NCBI RefSeq assembly: GCF_003075435.1
Contig: NZ_QCZJ01000038.1
Coordinates: forward strand, 1-43,717
Reading direction: 5' to 3'
From: Terrimonas sp.
GTDB lineage: Bacteria > Bacteroidota > Bacteroidia > Chitinophagales > Chitinophagaceae
DNA length: 43,717 nucleotides
A program made the translations under genes and the position numbers. Positions 27,201 through 35,344 of the stretch are shown piece after piece; the stretch's first letter is position 1, and the number at the start of each line of letters is the position of its first letter. The notes below the pieces were generated by a model. That model was not told where the DNA came from and made no database searches. It saw only the letters and a program-made list of their open reading frames with translations.

Positions 27201-27857
27201 TTAATGTTTAATATCCTTATGATCAGGATGCCATATGCTGCTGAAATCTCCTACCACTGCAATATTATTAATAAAGTTAAGCCTGTGAATTTTCAACAAA
27301 GCTACATCCTCCTGGTGCACCTTCCTGTACATGGGATGCATTGTGCCGCCGGGTACACCCGCGGGTTTTGAAGGGTCGTATTGAAATTGCGGGTCTACAA
27401 GTGTACCTCGTGGATACATAATGCCAGGTATGCCCTTACCTCTAAGGTCAAGGTCAGCCGGGTGTTGTAAACCGAGTGTATGTCCATATTCATGCGCCGC
27501 TGTTGTAGAACCCTTATACAGGTTTTCTAATTTAAAATAACCGGTATTGCAACCCAACCCATCCACAAAAGAAATGTTGCCATGTGCAAATTCCTCAATG
27601 CGAAAATAATTGTTGTTCGGATCATCGTTGCCCAATATTTCTTCTGGTTCAATTAAAGGTTTATGCTCAGCGGAAATTTTGAATTGAACCAGGTAGTCTC
27701 TCTCATTAAAGAAAACATATGCCCCGGGCTCATTCCACATGGTCTCTATTTCATCCCGTATCTGTTCTGTAAGCTCAGGAGTTGATGCATTTCCATAGGT
27801 AATGATATGCGAAAAAATAACAAATGAACCAGGTGACAATATTTCAACTATACCCAT
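27201..27857 (-). CDS. Zinc metalloprotease of the metzincin type
   Basis: The 218-residue product carries the metzincin zinc site HEYGHTLGLQH, with H122, E123, H126 and H132, and a Met-turn IMYPRG with M147. This arrangement fits M10/M12-like or related bacterial zincins. No signal peptide is visible: the N-terminal end is MGIVEILSPGSFVIFSH, which suggests a cytoplasmic protein or export by another route. Almost the whole length belongs to the protease domain. It directly precedes acpH in the same transcript. The target is unknown; no inhibitor gene is adjacent. Confidence 0.8.
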   Translation of the reverse strand: MGIVEILSPGSFVIFSHIITYGNASTPELTEQIRDEIETMWNEPGAYVFFNERDYLVQFKISAEHKPLIEPEEILGNDDPNNNYFRIEEFAHGNISFVDGLGCNTGYFKLENLYKGSTTAAHEYGHTLGLQHPADLDLRGKGIPGIMYPRGTLVDPQFQYDPSKPAGVPGGTMHPMYRKVHQEDVALLKIHRLNFINNIAVVGDFSSIWHPDHKDIKH

Positions 27858-28124
27858 ATCTTGGCGTTAAAACAGAAAGATAATAAAACTACAGTATAGC
27901 ACTTAGGGAAAATGGAAAACAGCTCTACAAAATGAAAGCTGTTTTTTATGCCGGCGATGACACCGGAAACTTCGCAGGAGTTTGTAAAAAAAATCGCAGC
28001 TTATGAGGGTATTTTAAAGCCTGATTAATTGAATTGGTAAAGCCAATATAACCCTGACCATTGTCGTCCGCCTGTCATATTTCCACATTATGAACCATTT
28101 AACAACTGGTATGTGTTGTTAGAT

Positions 28125-28132
28125 TATTTTTG
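28125..28132 (+). promoter_or_regulatory. -7 element of the JmjC-like gene
   Basis: TATTTTTG fits TAnnTTTG and lies 19 bases before the ATG. A TTTA at 28098 is 23 bases upstream, wider than usual, so only the -7 part is convincing. Confidence 0.4.
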
Positions 28133-28151
28133 CGTTAAAATTTAAGGGCAT

Positions 28152-29039
28152 ATGTTACTTAAAGCTGTAGATACTGTTGACCTGATTGCACCAGAGGGTT
28201 TTAAAAAAAATTATTACGAAGCAGGCAAGCCATTGATCATAAAAAACCTTGCTAAAGAATGGCCCGCCTATCATAAATGGAACTGGGATTATTTTAAAGC
28301 AATTGTAGGCGATAAAAAAGTTGGTATATATAATAATACAAAAAGCGATGCCTATACTCCCATAAATAGAGCAGATGATTATACCACCTTTGGAGAATAC
28401 GTGGATATGATAAGCAAAGGACCTGCCGGTTGGAGAATATTTTTGTTCAATATTTTTGACCACGCCCCACAGCTTACACATGACTTTGAGTGGCCCGATG
28501 AGTTGATGAAAGGATTTGTAAAACGCTTTCCTATGTTGTTTGTAGGCGGCGCATCCTCCATAACGCATATGCATTTTGACATCGACATGTCTCATATCCT
28601 GCATACCCAGTTTGTTGGCAAAAAGAGAGTATTACTGTTTCCCTATGAAGAACAGCATAAATTATATCGCAAGCCTTATGAAGTGTTAAGTCTTGCCGAT
28701 TTTTCACATTATTACCAGCAAAACGGCACTCCCGATTACAGCAAATTTCCTGCGCTGAAACTTGCCAGGGGCTACGAAGTAATACTTGAACATGGCGATA
28801 CCCTGTTTATGCCTGCCGGCTATTGGCACCATATGGAATACCTGGACAGCGGTTTTGCTATGAGCCTCAGAGCGCTTCAATCAAGCATCACCGGCAAACT
28901 TAAGGGAGCATGGAATCTTATCGGCATGCGCAATATTGATACACTGATGAAAAAAACCGCGCCCAAATGGTGGTACGATTATAAAAAGGAAAAGCTTATT
29001 ACTGCCGCCAAAAAAGAGCTGGAAGAAGCAGGCGTATAA
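28152..29039 (+). CDS. JmjC/cupin-8 Fe(II) oxygenase-like protein
   Basis: The 295-residue product has the facial-triad motif H141-x-D143 (MHFDIDMSH) and the distal H226 (AGYWHHMEY). An EHGDTLFMPAGYWH strand, the hallmark of FIH-like and JmjC hydroxylases, is also present. These use iron, oxygen and 2-oxoglutarate to hydroxylate amino acid side chains, often of proteins. Position 1 follows from a -7 element 19 bases upstream. A C-terminal basic segment (about 255-290) resembles the dimerisation helix of that group. The substrate is unknown; the gene stands alone. Confidence 0.85.
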   Translation: MLLKAVDTVDLIAPEGFKKNYYEAGKPLIIKNLAKEWPAYHKWNWDYFKAIVGDKKVGIYNNTKSDAYTPINRADDYTTFGEYVDMISKGPAGWRIFLFNIFDHAPQLTHDFEWPDELMKGFVKRFPMLFVGGASSITHMHFDIDMSHILHTQFVGKKRVLLFPYEEQHKLYRKPYEVLSLADFSHYYQQNGTPDYSKFPALKLARGYEVILEHGDTLFMPAGYWHHMEYLDSGFAMSLRALQSSITGKLKGAWNLIGMRNIDTLMKKTAPKWWYDYKKEKLITAAKKELEEAGV

Positions 29040-29324
29040 TATTTCTACTTTCTTTTTTGGAATATTCAGCGCACGTATTAAATTTGTGCTAATATATATC
29101 AGCCGGGAATTTAAAAGTGAATGGCTTTGAACCGGGAACTGGTCTAATCTTATCCAAATTATCTTACAGAATCTAATATTTTCTTAAGGACAACCTACAC
29201 TGCCAACCTGTAATTATTTCTACTTTACTGAAATTAAAATTATTGGTATATACCATCATTGCCGTATTGTTCAAAATATGCGGTAATGTACAAGTCTCTT
29301 TTGTGGTTTCAGAGGTAAGCACAG

Positions 29325-29353
29325 GCCGGTGATGTCTATCGCCGGCATTTTTA
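29325..29353 (+). terminator. GC-rich hairpin with T tract
   Basis: GCCGGTGAT (29325-29333) pairs with ATCGCCGGC (29338-29346) over 9 positions with one G-T wobble around GTCT, followed by A and five T (29348-29352). It has the form of an intrinsic terminator. It lies 286 bases past the JmjC stop, which is far for a 3' end of that gene, and may instead end an unseen short transcript. Confidence 0.6.
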
Positions 29354-29360
29354 TGTAATG

Positions 29361-29416
29361 GGTTAGCTATGGGTAGTGAGCTTTGAGCGGTCAGCTATCG
29401 GCAATCAGCGGCGAGT
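29361..29416. repeat. Degenerate heptamer array, eight units
   Basis: Eight 7-base units run in phase; the consensus is NNTSAGC. Individual units GTTAGCT, GTCAGCT and ATCGGCA are shared with, or one base from, units at 124-193 and 29999-30027 (in inverse orientation there). It lies 8 bases after a terminator hairpin and 320 bases from the nearest stop codon. Confidence 0.75.
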
Positions 29417-29502
29417 GCCTTCAGCGCCGGCATCAAGCAACCGGTAATAGGAAAGACTGGTAGTAGTTGAAGAAAGGTCATTATAGTGTTGGTGGTAGTA
29501 CA

Positions 29503-29975
29503 TTACTTAAAAACAGAGATTAGGTCAGGCTTGGGAAGTGTCTTAATATCGGCTTGATGTTTATTAATATGATTCCAATAAATTTTATGACCGTCTTTTT
29601 CTTCTTTTATTAGCGGTAAAGCGTCAACCCATTTTATTTTATAAAACTCTTTTAGTTTATATTCAGGCGAAAAAACAATTATTATTAATTCGTCTATATC
29701 AGCAGTGGGGTCACGTTTAATATAACTCCAACGAGCATAAGTCGATGCCGCTTTTGCATGTGTTTTTACTTGAATTTTTGTATTGTCAACTTTAACATCC
29801 AACATTTCTGGATACTACTTGTCGCTCTTTTACCGTCATGAAGTTGCTCAATTAACCATTCTCCAAGTTGAGATGTGAAGTCTTTTGAATTTGGAGCAAT
29901 TTTCAATTCTCTTAGTCTTCTTAATGCTTTGAGATAGTTGAGGAGTACATTGTGTATTTCTTCGTAATTACTCAT
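29503..29975 (-). pseudogene. Frameshifted small protein with QVK nuclease-like core
   Basis: Two overlapping frames read as one protein. The first part (start 29975) covers MSNYEEIHNVLLNYLKALRR to GKRATSSIQK; the second resumes at WDVKVDNTKIQVKTHAK and ends near 29503. Adding one base near 29798-29800 joins them into about 157 residues. The D...IQVK pattern resembles the PD-(D/E)xK fold of small nuclease-like proteins (DUF6998-like is my best guess). Whether the shift is a mutation or a sequencing error cannot be told; either way this copy as read is broken. It lies between a heptamer array and korB. Confidence 0.65.
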
Positions 29976-29998
29976 GTCGATTTAGTATTGCCACCAAC

Positions 29999-30027
29999 AA
30001 GCTGATTGCCGAAAGCTGATCCCTAAT
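29999..30027. repeat. Heptamer array at the korB stop codon
   Basis: Four 7-base units run in phase: AGCTGAT occurs at 30000 and 30014, exactly 14 bases apart, with TGCCGAA between. Read leftward the units follow the TAG stop of korB (30023-30025), which lies inside the last unit. The core ATCAGCT is the same as in the arrays at 124 and 29361. Confidence 0.7.
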
Positions 30028-31060
30028 TAATCGTCCACACCTCATTTCCCCTTAAAAGCTTATCCAGGTCACCCTTACCCTTTACTGCTATGGCTTCTTC
30101 TATCTGCATCGTCATTACATCTTCATAGCAGGCACGGTCCGTTTCATAAAACACACCAAAAGGCCTTGGCAAATGCTCGTCTTTATACGGATCATCAAAC
30201 ATTCTTACCAGTACCTGGGCCTTATAAAAATCTTTTTCATCATGTATCCATAAATCATCAACGCCTGCGGAGTCGCCAATTTCTACCACTACAGGTTTTA
30301 AACCATCCAGCTTAATGCCTTTATTTTTTGCAGCGCCAAATATCAATGGTTTTCCCTGTTCAAGAAACAATGCCTGTTCAGGCTTGCTGCTTTTTTCCGT
30401 AAATATTTCAAAAGCGCCATCATTAAAAATGTTACAGTTCTGGTATATTTCTGTAAAAGAAGCACCTTTGTGTTTATAGCTCCTGATCAATATTTCCTGC
30501 AGGTGTTTGGGGTCTCTGTCCATACTTCTTGCAATGAACGAAGCATCTGCCCCCATTGCCAGTGCCAGGGGGTTAAAGGGATGGTCAATACTGCCCAGGG
30601 GCGAGGATTTGGTGACTTTTTTTTCTTCTGATGTTGGAGAATACTGCCCCTTGGTTAAGCCATATATCTGGTTATTGAAGAGCATCATATTCACATCAAA
30701 ATTGCGGCGCAGCAGGTGAATAGTGTGATTTCCTCCAATACTCAGTGCATCTCCATCGCCTGCTACAATCCAAACACTTAATTCAGGGCGGGAAGCTTTT
30801 AAGCCTGAAGCGATGGCTGTTGCTCTTCCGTGAATGGAGTGCATGCCATATGTGTTCATATAATACGGAAAACGCGAAGAGCATCCGATACCTGATATAA
30901 TTACAATATTCTCTTTAGGAATACCTAATCCGGGCATAACCTTCTGCACCTGGGCTAATATAGAATAATCGCCGCAACCGGGGCACCATCTCACTTCCTG
31001 GTCTGTTGCAAAGTCTTTAGCGGTGAGGGTGGGCTGCGCGGGAATTGCTGTAGTGTTCAT
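30023..31060 (-). CDS. korB: 2-oxoacid:ferredoxin oxidoreductase beta subunit
   Basis: The 345-residue product has CPGCGDYSIL with C26 and C29 near the N-terminal end. The thiamine diphosphate motif GDGDALSIGGNH is at about 101-112, followed by NNQIYGLTKGQYSPTS. It is the TPP-binding half of an enzyme that decarboxylates 2-oxoglutarate or pyruvate and passes electrons to ferredoxin. The alpha subunit, which normally adjoins it, is absent: the 206 bases upstream are empty. A -7-like TAAATTTG (31078-31085, leftward) precedes the gene. Confidence 0.9.
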   Translation of the reverse strand: MNTTAIPAQPTLTAKDFATDQEVRWCPGCGDYSILAQVQKVMPGLGIPKENIVIISGIGCSSRFPYYMNTYGMHSIHGRATAIASGLKASRPELSVWIVAGDGDALSIGGNHTIHLLRRNFDVNMMLFNNQIYGLTKGQYSPTSEEKKVTKSSPLGSIDHPFNPLALAMGADASFIARSMDRDPKHLQEILIRSYKHKGASFTEIYQNCNIFNDGAFEIFTEKSSKPEQALFLEQGKPLIFGAAKNKGIKLDGLKPVVVEIGDSAGVDDLWIHDEKDFYKAQVLVRMFDDPYKDEHLPRPFGVFYETDRACYEDVMTMQIEEAIAVKGKGDLDKLLRGNEVWTIN

Positions 31061-31077
31061 CGTGATAAAATGAACCG

Positions 31078-31085
31078 CAAATTTA
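31078..31085 (-). promoter_or_regulatory. -7 element of korB
   Basis: Read leftward, TAAATTTG fits TAnnTTTG and lies 17 bases before the ATG. No TTTG stands at the usual distance upstream, so it is a half-match. Confidence 0.4.
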
Positions 31086-31267
31086 CAGCTATATCGGCTT
31101 ATTTGGTTTCCTTAAAGCGGAAATAATGTTAATGCTGCTTAGGTAGCAAATCATATGCATTATGTTGATTATCAATGGTTACAGAAGCCAATCGTCTTAC
31201 ACATCATTTTTAATTTAAAAACCAACCGTAGGCTAGCAGTCATAGGAATGATAGCATCTTAGCTGTA

Positions 31268-31966
31268 TCAGGCTGTATTTACACCAAAAAGGTGCCCGGT
31301 GATTGCTGTAATGAGCATGGCGGCAGTGCCCCATAAACAAATGCGTAATACAGCAGGAATAATACCGGCGCCACCTGCTTTTGCGGCAATGGCACCTAAA
31401 AGCATAAGGAAAAATATGGCAAATATATATTGAAAATATACCATTGATTCCAGTGGTGCTACCAACGCGATTGTAAAAGGCAATAGCGCTCCGGCAATAA
31501 AGGAAGCAAAAGATGCAATGGCTGCCTGTAATGGTTTTGCAACAGTTATTTCATTTATGCCCAGTTCATCTTTTGCATGAGCCTCAAGTGCATTATGCAT
31601 AGTAAGCTGGCGGGCTACCTCAAGAGAAAGCTCTGCAGAAAGCCCCCGCTTTTGATAAATAGCTGCCAGTTCCCGTAGCTCGTTTTCAGGTGTTTCTTCC
31701 AGTTCCTGCTGTTCACGTTGAAGATCGGCTCTTTCCGTGTCACTTTGAGAGCTCACTGAAACATACTCTCCGGCTGCCATTGATAAAGCACCGGCAATCA
31801 TACCCGCTAATGCAGCCAGCACAATAGCATTACGGGTGGTATCGGCAGCGGCAACGCCTATCACAATACTTGTGGTAGAAAGTATGCCGTCATTAGCGCC
31901 AAGCACCGCGGCCCTCAGCCAGCCTATACGGTTCACATAATGCTTTTCTAAAGCGATTTCCGCCAT
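31268..31966 (-). CDS. VIT1/CCC1-family metal transporter
   Basis: The product is 232 residues from the ATG at 31966 (MAEIALEKHYVNRIGWLRAAVLGANDG); upstream in-frame residues lack any family match. The family motif ANDGILSTTSIVIGVAAAD forms the first helix, a second helix carries GALSMAAGEYVSVSSQSD, and three C-terminal helices follow (about 145-175, 182-200, 205-228). The cytoplasmic helical loop about 80-135 is E-rich, consistent with metal binding. Relatives move iron or manganese across membranes. Bacterial members lack the vacuole context, so export is the more likely direction. Confidence 0.88.
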   Translation of the reverse strand: MAEIALEKHYVNRIGWLRAAVLGANDGILSTTSIVIGVAAADTTRNAIVLAALAGMIAGALSMAAGEYVSVSSQSDTERADLQREQQELEETPENELRELAAIYQKRGLSAELSLEVARQLTMHNALEAHAKDELGINEITVAKPLQAAIASFASFIAGALLPFTIALVAPLESMVYFQYIFAIFFLMLLGAIAAKAGGAGIIPAVLRICLWGTAAMLITAITGHLFGVNTA

Positions 31967-32134
31967 TATTGATTGGGTAATTGTTTTTCTAAGATACTTA
32001 ATAACAGTAAGCTTCTGAAACAACGATATGGCTGCAAGCGGTAAGGGCCCGCAATATTGCCTCACCCGGGGAAGATTCAATTCTATAAAATTGCATGCAG
32101 TTATGCCTATAATAGATACTACCCTGAATATATT

Positions 32135-32620
32135 TTACGATAGCCGCTTTTCCATATAAATAGCATCATCGGCTGGATTAAATCTATACGCCGGTATTTC
32201 GTAAAAGCCAAAGGATCGGTATAATCCAATTGCATTTTTCATATAGGATAAAGTATCAAGACAAATGCTTTCATAGCCTGATCCTATTGCTGCATCAATA
32301 GCCATTTCCATTAAATGTCTTCCAATTTTATATCGCCTGTATTCCGGCTGAACAAACATTCTTTTTAATTCTGCAATCCTTTTGTCAAACTGCCTGATGC
32401 CTGCACAACCTACAGCCAAATCATCTTTATATGCAAGCAATATCGCGCCTGTTGGTTTATTGTATTGTATACTTATATTAGTCAATTCATTGTCAAAACC
32501 CTGGAATCCAAGATCAATATCCAGCGATTGGGCATATTGCAGAAAAAGACATTTCGCATCACTGAAATCAGCGTCTGTGACGGCTGGTTTAAAGGTAATA
32601 TGGTTGATTATATCTTCCAT
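32135..32620 (-). CDS. GNAT-family N-acetyltransferase
   Basis: The 161-residue product has a GNAT fold. A central strand VGCAGIRQF precedes the CoA-binding motif VQPEYRRYKIGRHLME (Q/RxxGxG/A-type) near 104-119, then CLDTLSYMKNAIGLYRSFGF near 133-152. It transfers an acetyl group to an amine; the substrate is unknown. A -7-like TATGTTTG lies 13 bases before the ATG. It is 168 bases upstream of the VIT1-type gene and may share its transcript. Confidence 0.87.
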   Translation of the reverse strand: MEDIINHITFKPAVTDADFSDAKCLFLQYAQSLDIDLGFQGFDNELTNISIQYNKPTGAILLAYKDDLAVGCAGIRQFDKRIAELKRMFVQPEYRRYKIGRHLMEMAIDAAIGSGYESICLDTLSYMKNAIGLYRSFGFYEIPAYRFNPADDAIYMEKRLS

Positions 32621-32633
32621 CTTAACTACAGCT

Positions 32634-32641
32634 CAAACATA
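32634..32641 (-). promoter_or_regulatory. -7 element of the acetyltransferase gene
   Basis: Read leftward, TATGTTTG fits TAnnTTTG and lies 13 bases before the ATG. No TTTG stands at the usual distance, so this is a half-match. Confidence 0.4.
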
Positions 32642-32818
32642 ATATTATCTTTTTATTTCTACGCAGCATTAAGATGCGTGGTGTAACCCGTGCAAGTGTA
32701 AAAGCGCATACAAAAGGTTCATAAATATTTTGATTAAAGATGAGCACACAACCCGTCTGCAAAACTTGAAAGTACCCGATAGGAATTAATTTCCCCGGAA
32801 AATTAATATATTCATTGC

Positions 32819-33562
32819 ATGGTAATTATAGCATTATACAACTTAAAAGGTGGCGTAGGCAAAACTGCTTCCTGCGTAAATTTTGCATATCTCGCTGCAA
32901 AAGACGGGTATAAAACATTGTTGTGGGATATAGATCCGCAGGGCTCCACAAGTTTTTACTACCAGGCAAAAGCTAAATATAAAGGCGGAATAAAAAAGCT
33001 GGTTGAAAAAGATGCAGATATTGAAGAAGCAATCATGGCTGCCAATTATGAAAATCTTGATATTATTCCCGCCGATGTTTCTGTAAAAAGCTTTGATGTG
33101 ATGATGGAAGAATTAAAATCTTCAAAAAAACGGTTAAAAAGCTTATTGCAACCGTTTAATAAAGCATACGACTTTGTTTTCCTGGATTGCCCTCCTGGAT
33201 TTTCCGTGCTGGCGGAAAATATTTTCAATGCTTCTGATATAGTATTGATGCCGGTAATCCCGACAACACTTTCTATAAGAACCTATGAAATGACGAAAGA
33301 CTATTTCAAAGAAAAAAGTATTGATCTTTCAAAGATGATGTGTTTTTTTACCATGGCCGATCTGCGTAAGAATATGCACAACGAGATAATGGAAACATTA
33401 TACAAAGACAAAAAGTTTTTTGAGAATTATATCCCCTATCTTTCAGATGTAGAAAAGATGGGGGTGCACAGGGTGCCATTGGAAGAATTTGCAAAATCAG
33501 GCTATGCCGCAAAATGCTACAGAGATTTGTGGCAGGAGATAAAGGAAGGGGTGCTGGAGTAA
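32819..33562 (+). CDS. ParA-family ATPase
   Basis: The 247-residue product has the deviant Walker A KGGVGKTAS near 10-18, a Walker A' strand with WDIDPQGS near 37-44, and Walker B FVFLDCPPG near 119-127. These are the marks of ParA/MinD/Soj ATPases. There is no N-terminal HTH, unlike plasmid P1 ParA. No parB gene or parS-like site adjoins it, so a role in positioning some other cargo is as likely as chromosome partition. A run of octamer repeats begins 2 bases past its stop. Confidence 0.9.
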   Translation: MVIIALYNLKGGVGKTASCVNFAYLAAKDGYKTLLWDIDPQGSTSFYYQAKAKYKGGIKKLVEKDADIEEAIMAANYENLDIIPADVSVKSFDVMMEELKSSKKRLKSLLQPFNKAYDFVFLDCPPGFSVLAENIFNASDIVLMPVIPTTLSIRTYEMTKDYFKEKSIDLSKMMCFFTMADLRKNMHNEIMETLYKDKKFFENYIPYLSDVEKMGVHRVPLEEFAKSGYAAKCYRDLWQEIKEGVLE

Positions 33563-33564
33563 TA

Positions 33565-33644
33565 ATTTGAAAATGAGTTAATTTGAAAATTTGAAGACGA
33601 GGGGAGTAATGTGAGAATGAATTTGAAAATGTGCTGATTTCCTG
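33565..33644. repeat. Degenerate octamer array after the ParA gene
   Basis: Ten 8-base units run in phase; ATTTGAAA recurs at 33565, 33581 and 33621 and ATTTGAAG at 33589, all at multiples of 8. Other units are variants such as ATGAGTTA and ATGTGCTG. It begins 2 bases past the ParA TAA stop (33560-33562) and ends 31 bases before the esterase ATG. Confidence 0.85.
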
Positions 33645-33675
33645 CTTCCGGCGGGCAGGCTCTAATTTATTTTAT

Positions 33676-34404
33676 ATGCAAAGACACATCACATCATGGT
33701 ATAGCCCGGCGCTGTTCAAAGAAATGCCGGTGGTTACTTACGGACATTATGGATTTGCGTTACTGCTGGTGCCAACTGCAGCTGCAGATTACCTGGAGTA
33801 TGAACGTTTTCAGCTTATAGATTCACTTGCTCCCTTTATTGATGCAGGAAAAATCAAAGTATTTTCCATCAACAGCATTAATACCGAAAGCTGGATGAAC
33901 AACGATATGGAAGGCGCACATAAAGCTATCCGCCAGAATCAGTTTAATGAATATGTTTTTAATGAAGTCATTCCTTTTATTAAGAACAACACCTCCTGGG
34001 ATACGCCGGTCATTGTTAGCGGCGCGTCTTTCGGAGCGTTGCATTCCATGAATCTGTTTTTAAAACGTCCTGATCTTTTTAACGGTGTTATTGCCATGAG
34101 CGGTGTATACGATCTTACGGAATATACCAAAGGGTATTATGATGAGCAGGTATATTACAATTCGCCTATGCATTATATTCCCAATCTTACAGATGAATGG
34201 TATTTAAACCATATCCGCAACGGAAAGATAATTATCGCTACCGGCAGCGGCGCTTATGAAGATCCACAGGCAAACCGGAGATTTTCTGAAGTGCTATGGA
34301 ATAAAGGGATATGGCATGAGCTGGATATTTGGGGAGAGGACATTACACATGATTGGCCAACCTGGCGTAAAATGCTGCCGCATTTTATTAGCAACAGGTT
34401 TTAA
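33676..34404 (+). CDS. Alpha/beta-hydrolase esterase
   Basis: The product is 242 residues from the ATG at 33676; the in-frame residues before that lie in repeat-flanking DNA. The nucleophile elbow GASFGALH gives S118, an acid follows in SGAYEDPQ (E195 or D196), and H225 lies in ITHDWPTW. This is the esterase-D-like family seen beside siderophore or cell-wall genes. The substrate is unknown. It is not a lipase, since there is no lid or lipobox. It is flanked by the ParA gene and the AraC gene. Confidence 0.82.
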   Translation: MQRHITSWYSPALFKEMPVVTYGHYGFALLLVPTAAADYLEYERFQLIDSLAPFIDAGKIKVFSINSINTESWMNNDMEGAHKAIRQNQFNEYVFNEVIPFIKNNTSWDTPVIVSGASFGALHSMNLFLKRPDLFNGVIAMSGVYDLTEYTKGYYDEQVYYNSPMHYIPNLTDEWYLNHIRNGKIIIATGSGAYEDPQANRRFSEVLWNKGIWHELDIWGEDITHDWPTWRKMLPHFISNRF

Positions 34405-34447
34405 CAAGGATGCCGTATATAATCTGTGAATATTATTATGTGATTAC

Positions 34448-35344
34448 CTAATCCTCAAAACTTTCTTCATCTGTTTTACTTCTATAAGATTTAGGTGATT
34501 TGCCATTTCTTTTTTTAAATAGCTTAGAAAAATAAAACACCGATTCAAAGCCTGTTTGCTGAGCAATTTCATTAATGGTTAATGTTGTTGTTTCCAGTAA
34601 ATATTTTGCCCGCGTTAACCTGAGGTTTAATACAAACTGATTAGGAGGTTCGCCAGTAAGGCGTTTAAATTCTTTTCTGAAAGAAGAATATCCCATTGGT
34701 AACTCACGGGCCATTTTCTCAAGATCAATATGCTTTTCCAAAGATTCCTGTAATAAGAATTTTGCTTTTTCTATCAACCGCCCTATTGGTGATTTTTCCG
34801 TTTCATTACTTAATGATACAGAATATAAATATCCCAGTATCTGCAGTGTAATGCCTGAACTTATTTGCTGATAGCCCGATGGTGCAGTATGCACGGTTTC
34901 AATAAGCTTTTGAAAAAGATTTAATAGCTCTGATGATAAGCCTACTTTAATGAAAGGGTATTTCACATTGAAAAAATCATTTCGCATCAGGTCATTGGCA
35001 TAATTGCCGTTAAAGCCTATCCAGTATTCATCCCAGCCAGAATTGTCATTAGGTTTATAGCGGTGCCATACACCTGCATGCAAAAACATGCAGGTGCCTT
35101 CCGTAATTTCAATAGGGTCTGAAAATTCTGATTCAAAAATACCGCCACCCCTTGACACATATATTAATTGATGCCCGCGCAAAATGCGTCCTTTACTCCA
35201 TGAGAATGTATGCGTAGACGGATGTTCGTAATTTTTGGGGTAATTCTGATGAGGGTATACTTTTGAGAAACCCGCTGTATCTATATATAGCCCCCATTTT
35301 TCTTCTGCGAGCGTACCGCTCATGTACTTGCAGTAATCGTTCAT
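34448..35344 (-). CDS. AraC-family transcriptional regulator
   Basis: The 298-residue product has an N-terminal cupin-like sensor (about 40-130, HTFSWSKGRIL, GTCMFLHAGVWHRY). A C-terminal AraC double helix-turn-helix (about 190-290) ends with FYFSKLFKKRNGKSPKSYR. It is divergent from the catabolic block, 167 bases from the first gene, and is the natural candidate to control it by sensing a sugar. No clear operator was found in the shared spacer. Confidence 0.9.
   Translation of the reverse strand: MNDYCKYMSGTLAEEKWGLYIDTAGFSKVYPHQNYPKNYEHPSTHTFSWSKGRILRGHQLIYVSRGGGIFESEFSDPIEITEGTCMFLHAGVWHRYKPNDNSGWDEYWIGFNGNYANDLMRNDFFNVKYPFIKVGLSSELLNLFQKLIETVHTAPSGYQQISSGITLQILGYLYSVSLSNETEKSPIGRLIEKAKFLLQESLEKHIDLEKMARELPMGYSSFRKEFKRLTGEPPNQFVLNLRLTRAKYLLETTTLTINEIAQQTGFESVFYFSKLFKKRNGKSPKSYRSKTDEESFED

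Larger units (their letters stand above)
29040..29502. other. Intergenic region with hairpin and heptamer array
   Basis: No gene is supported in 463 bases. It holds a strong hairpin (29325-29353) followed directly by a heptamer array (29361-29416). Up to 29320 the sequence is AT-rich with no open frame; a small RNA ending at the hairpin is possible but no promoter of clear quality is visible. Confidence 0.45.
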
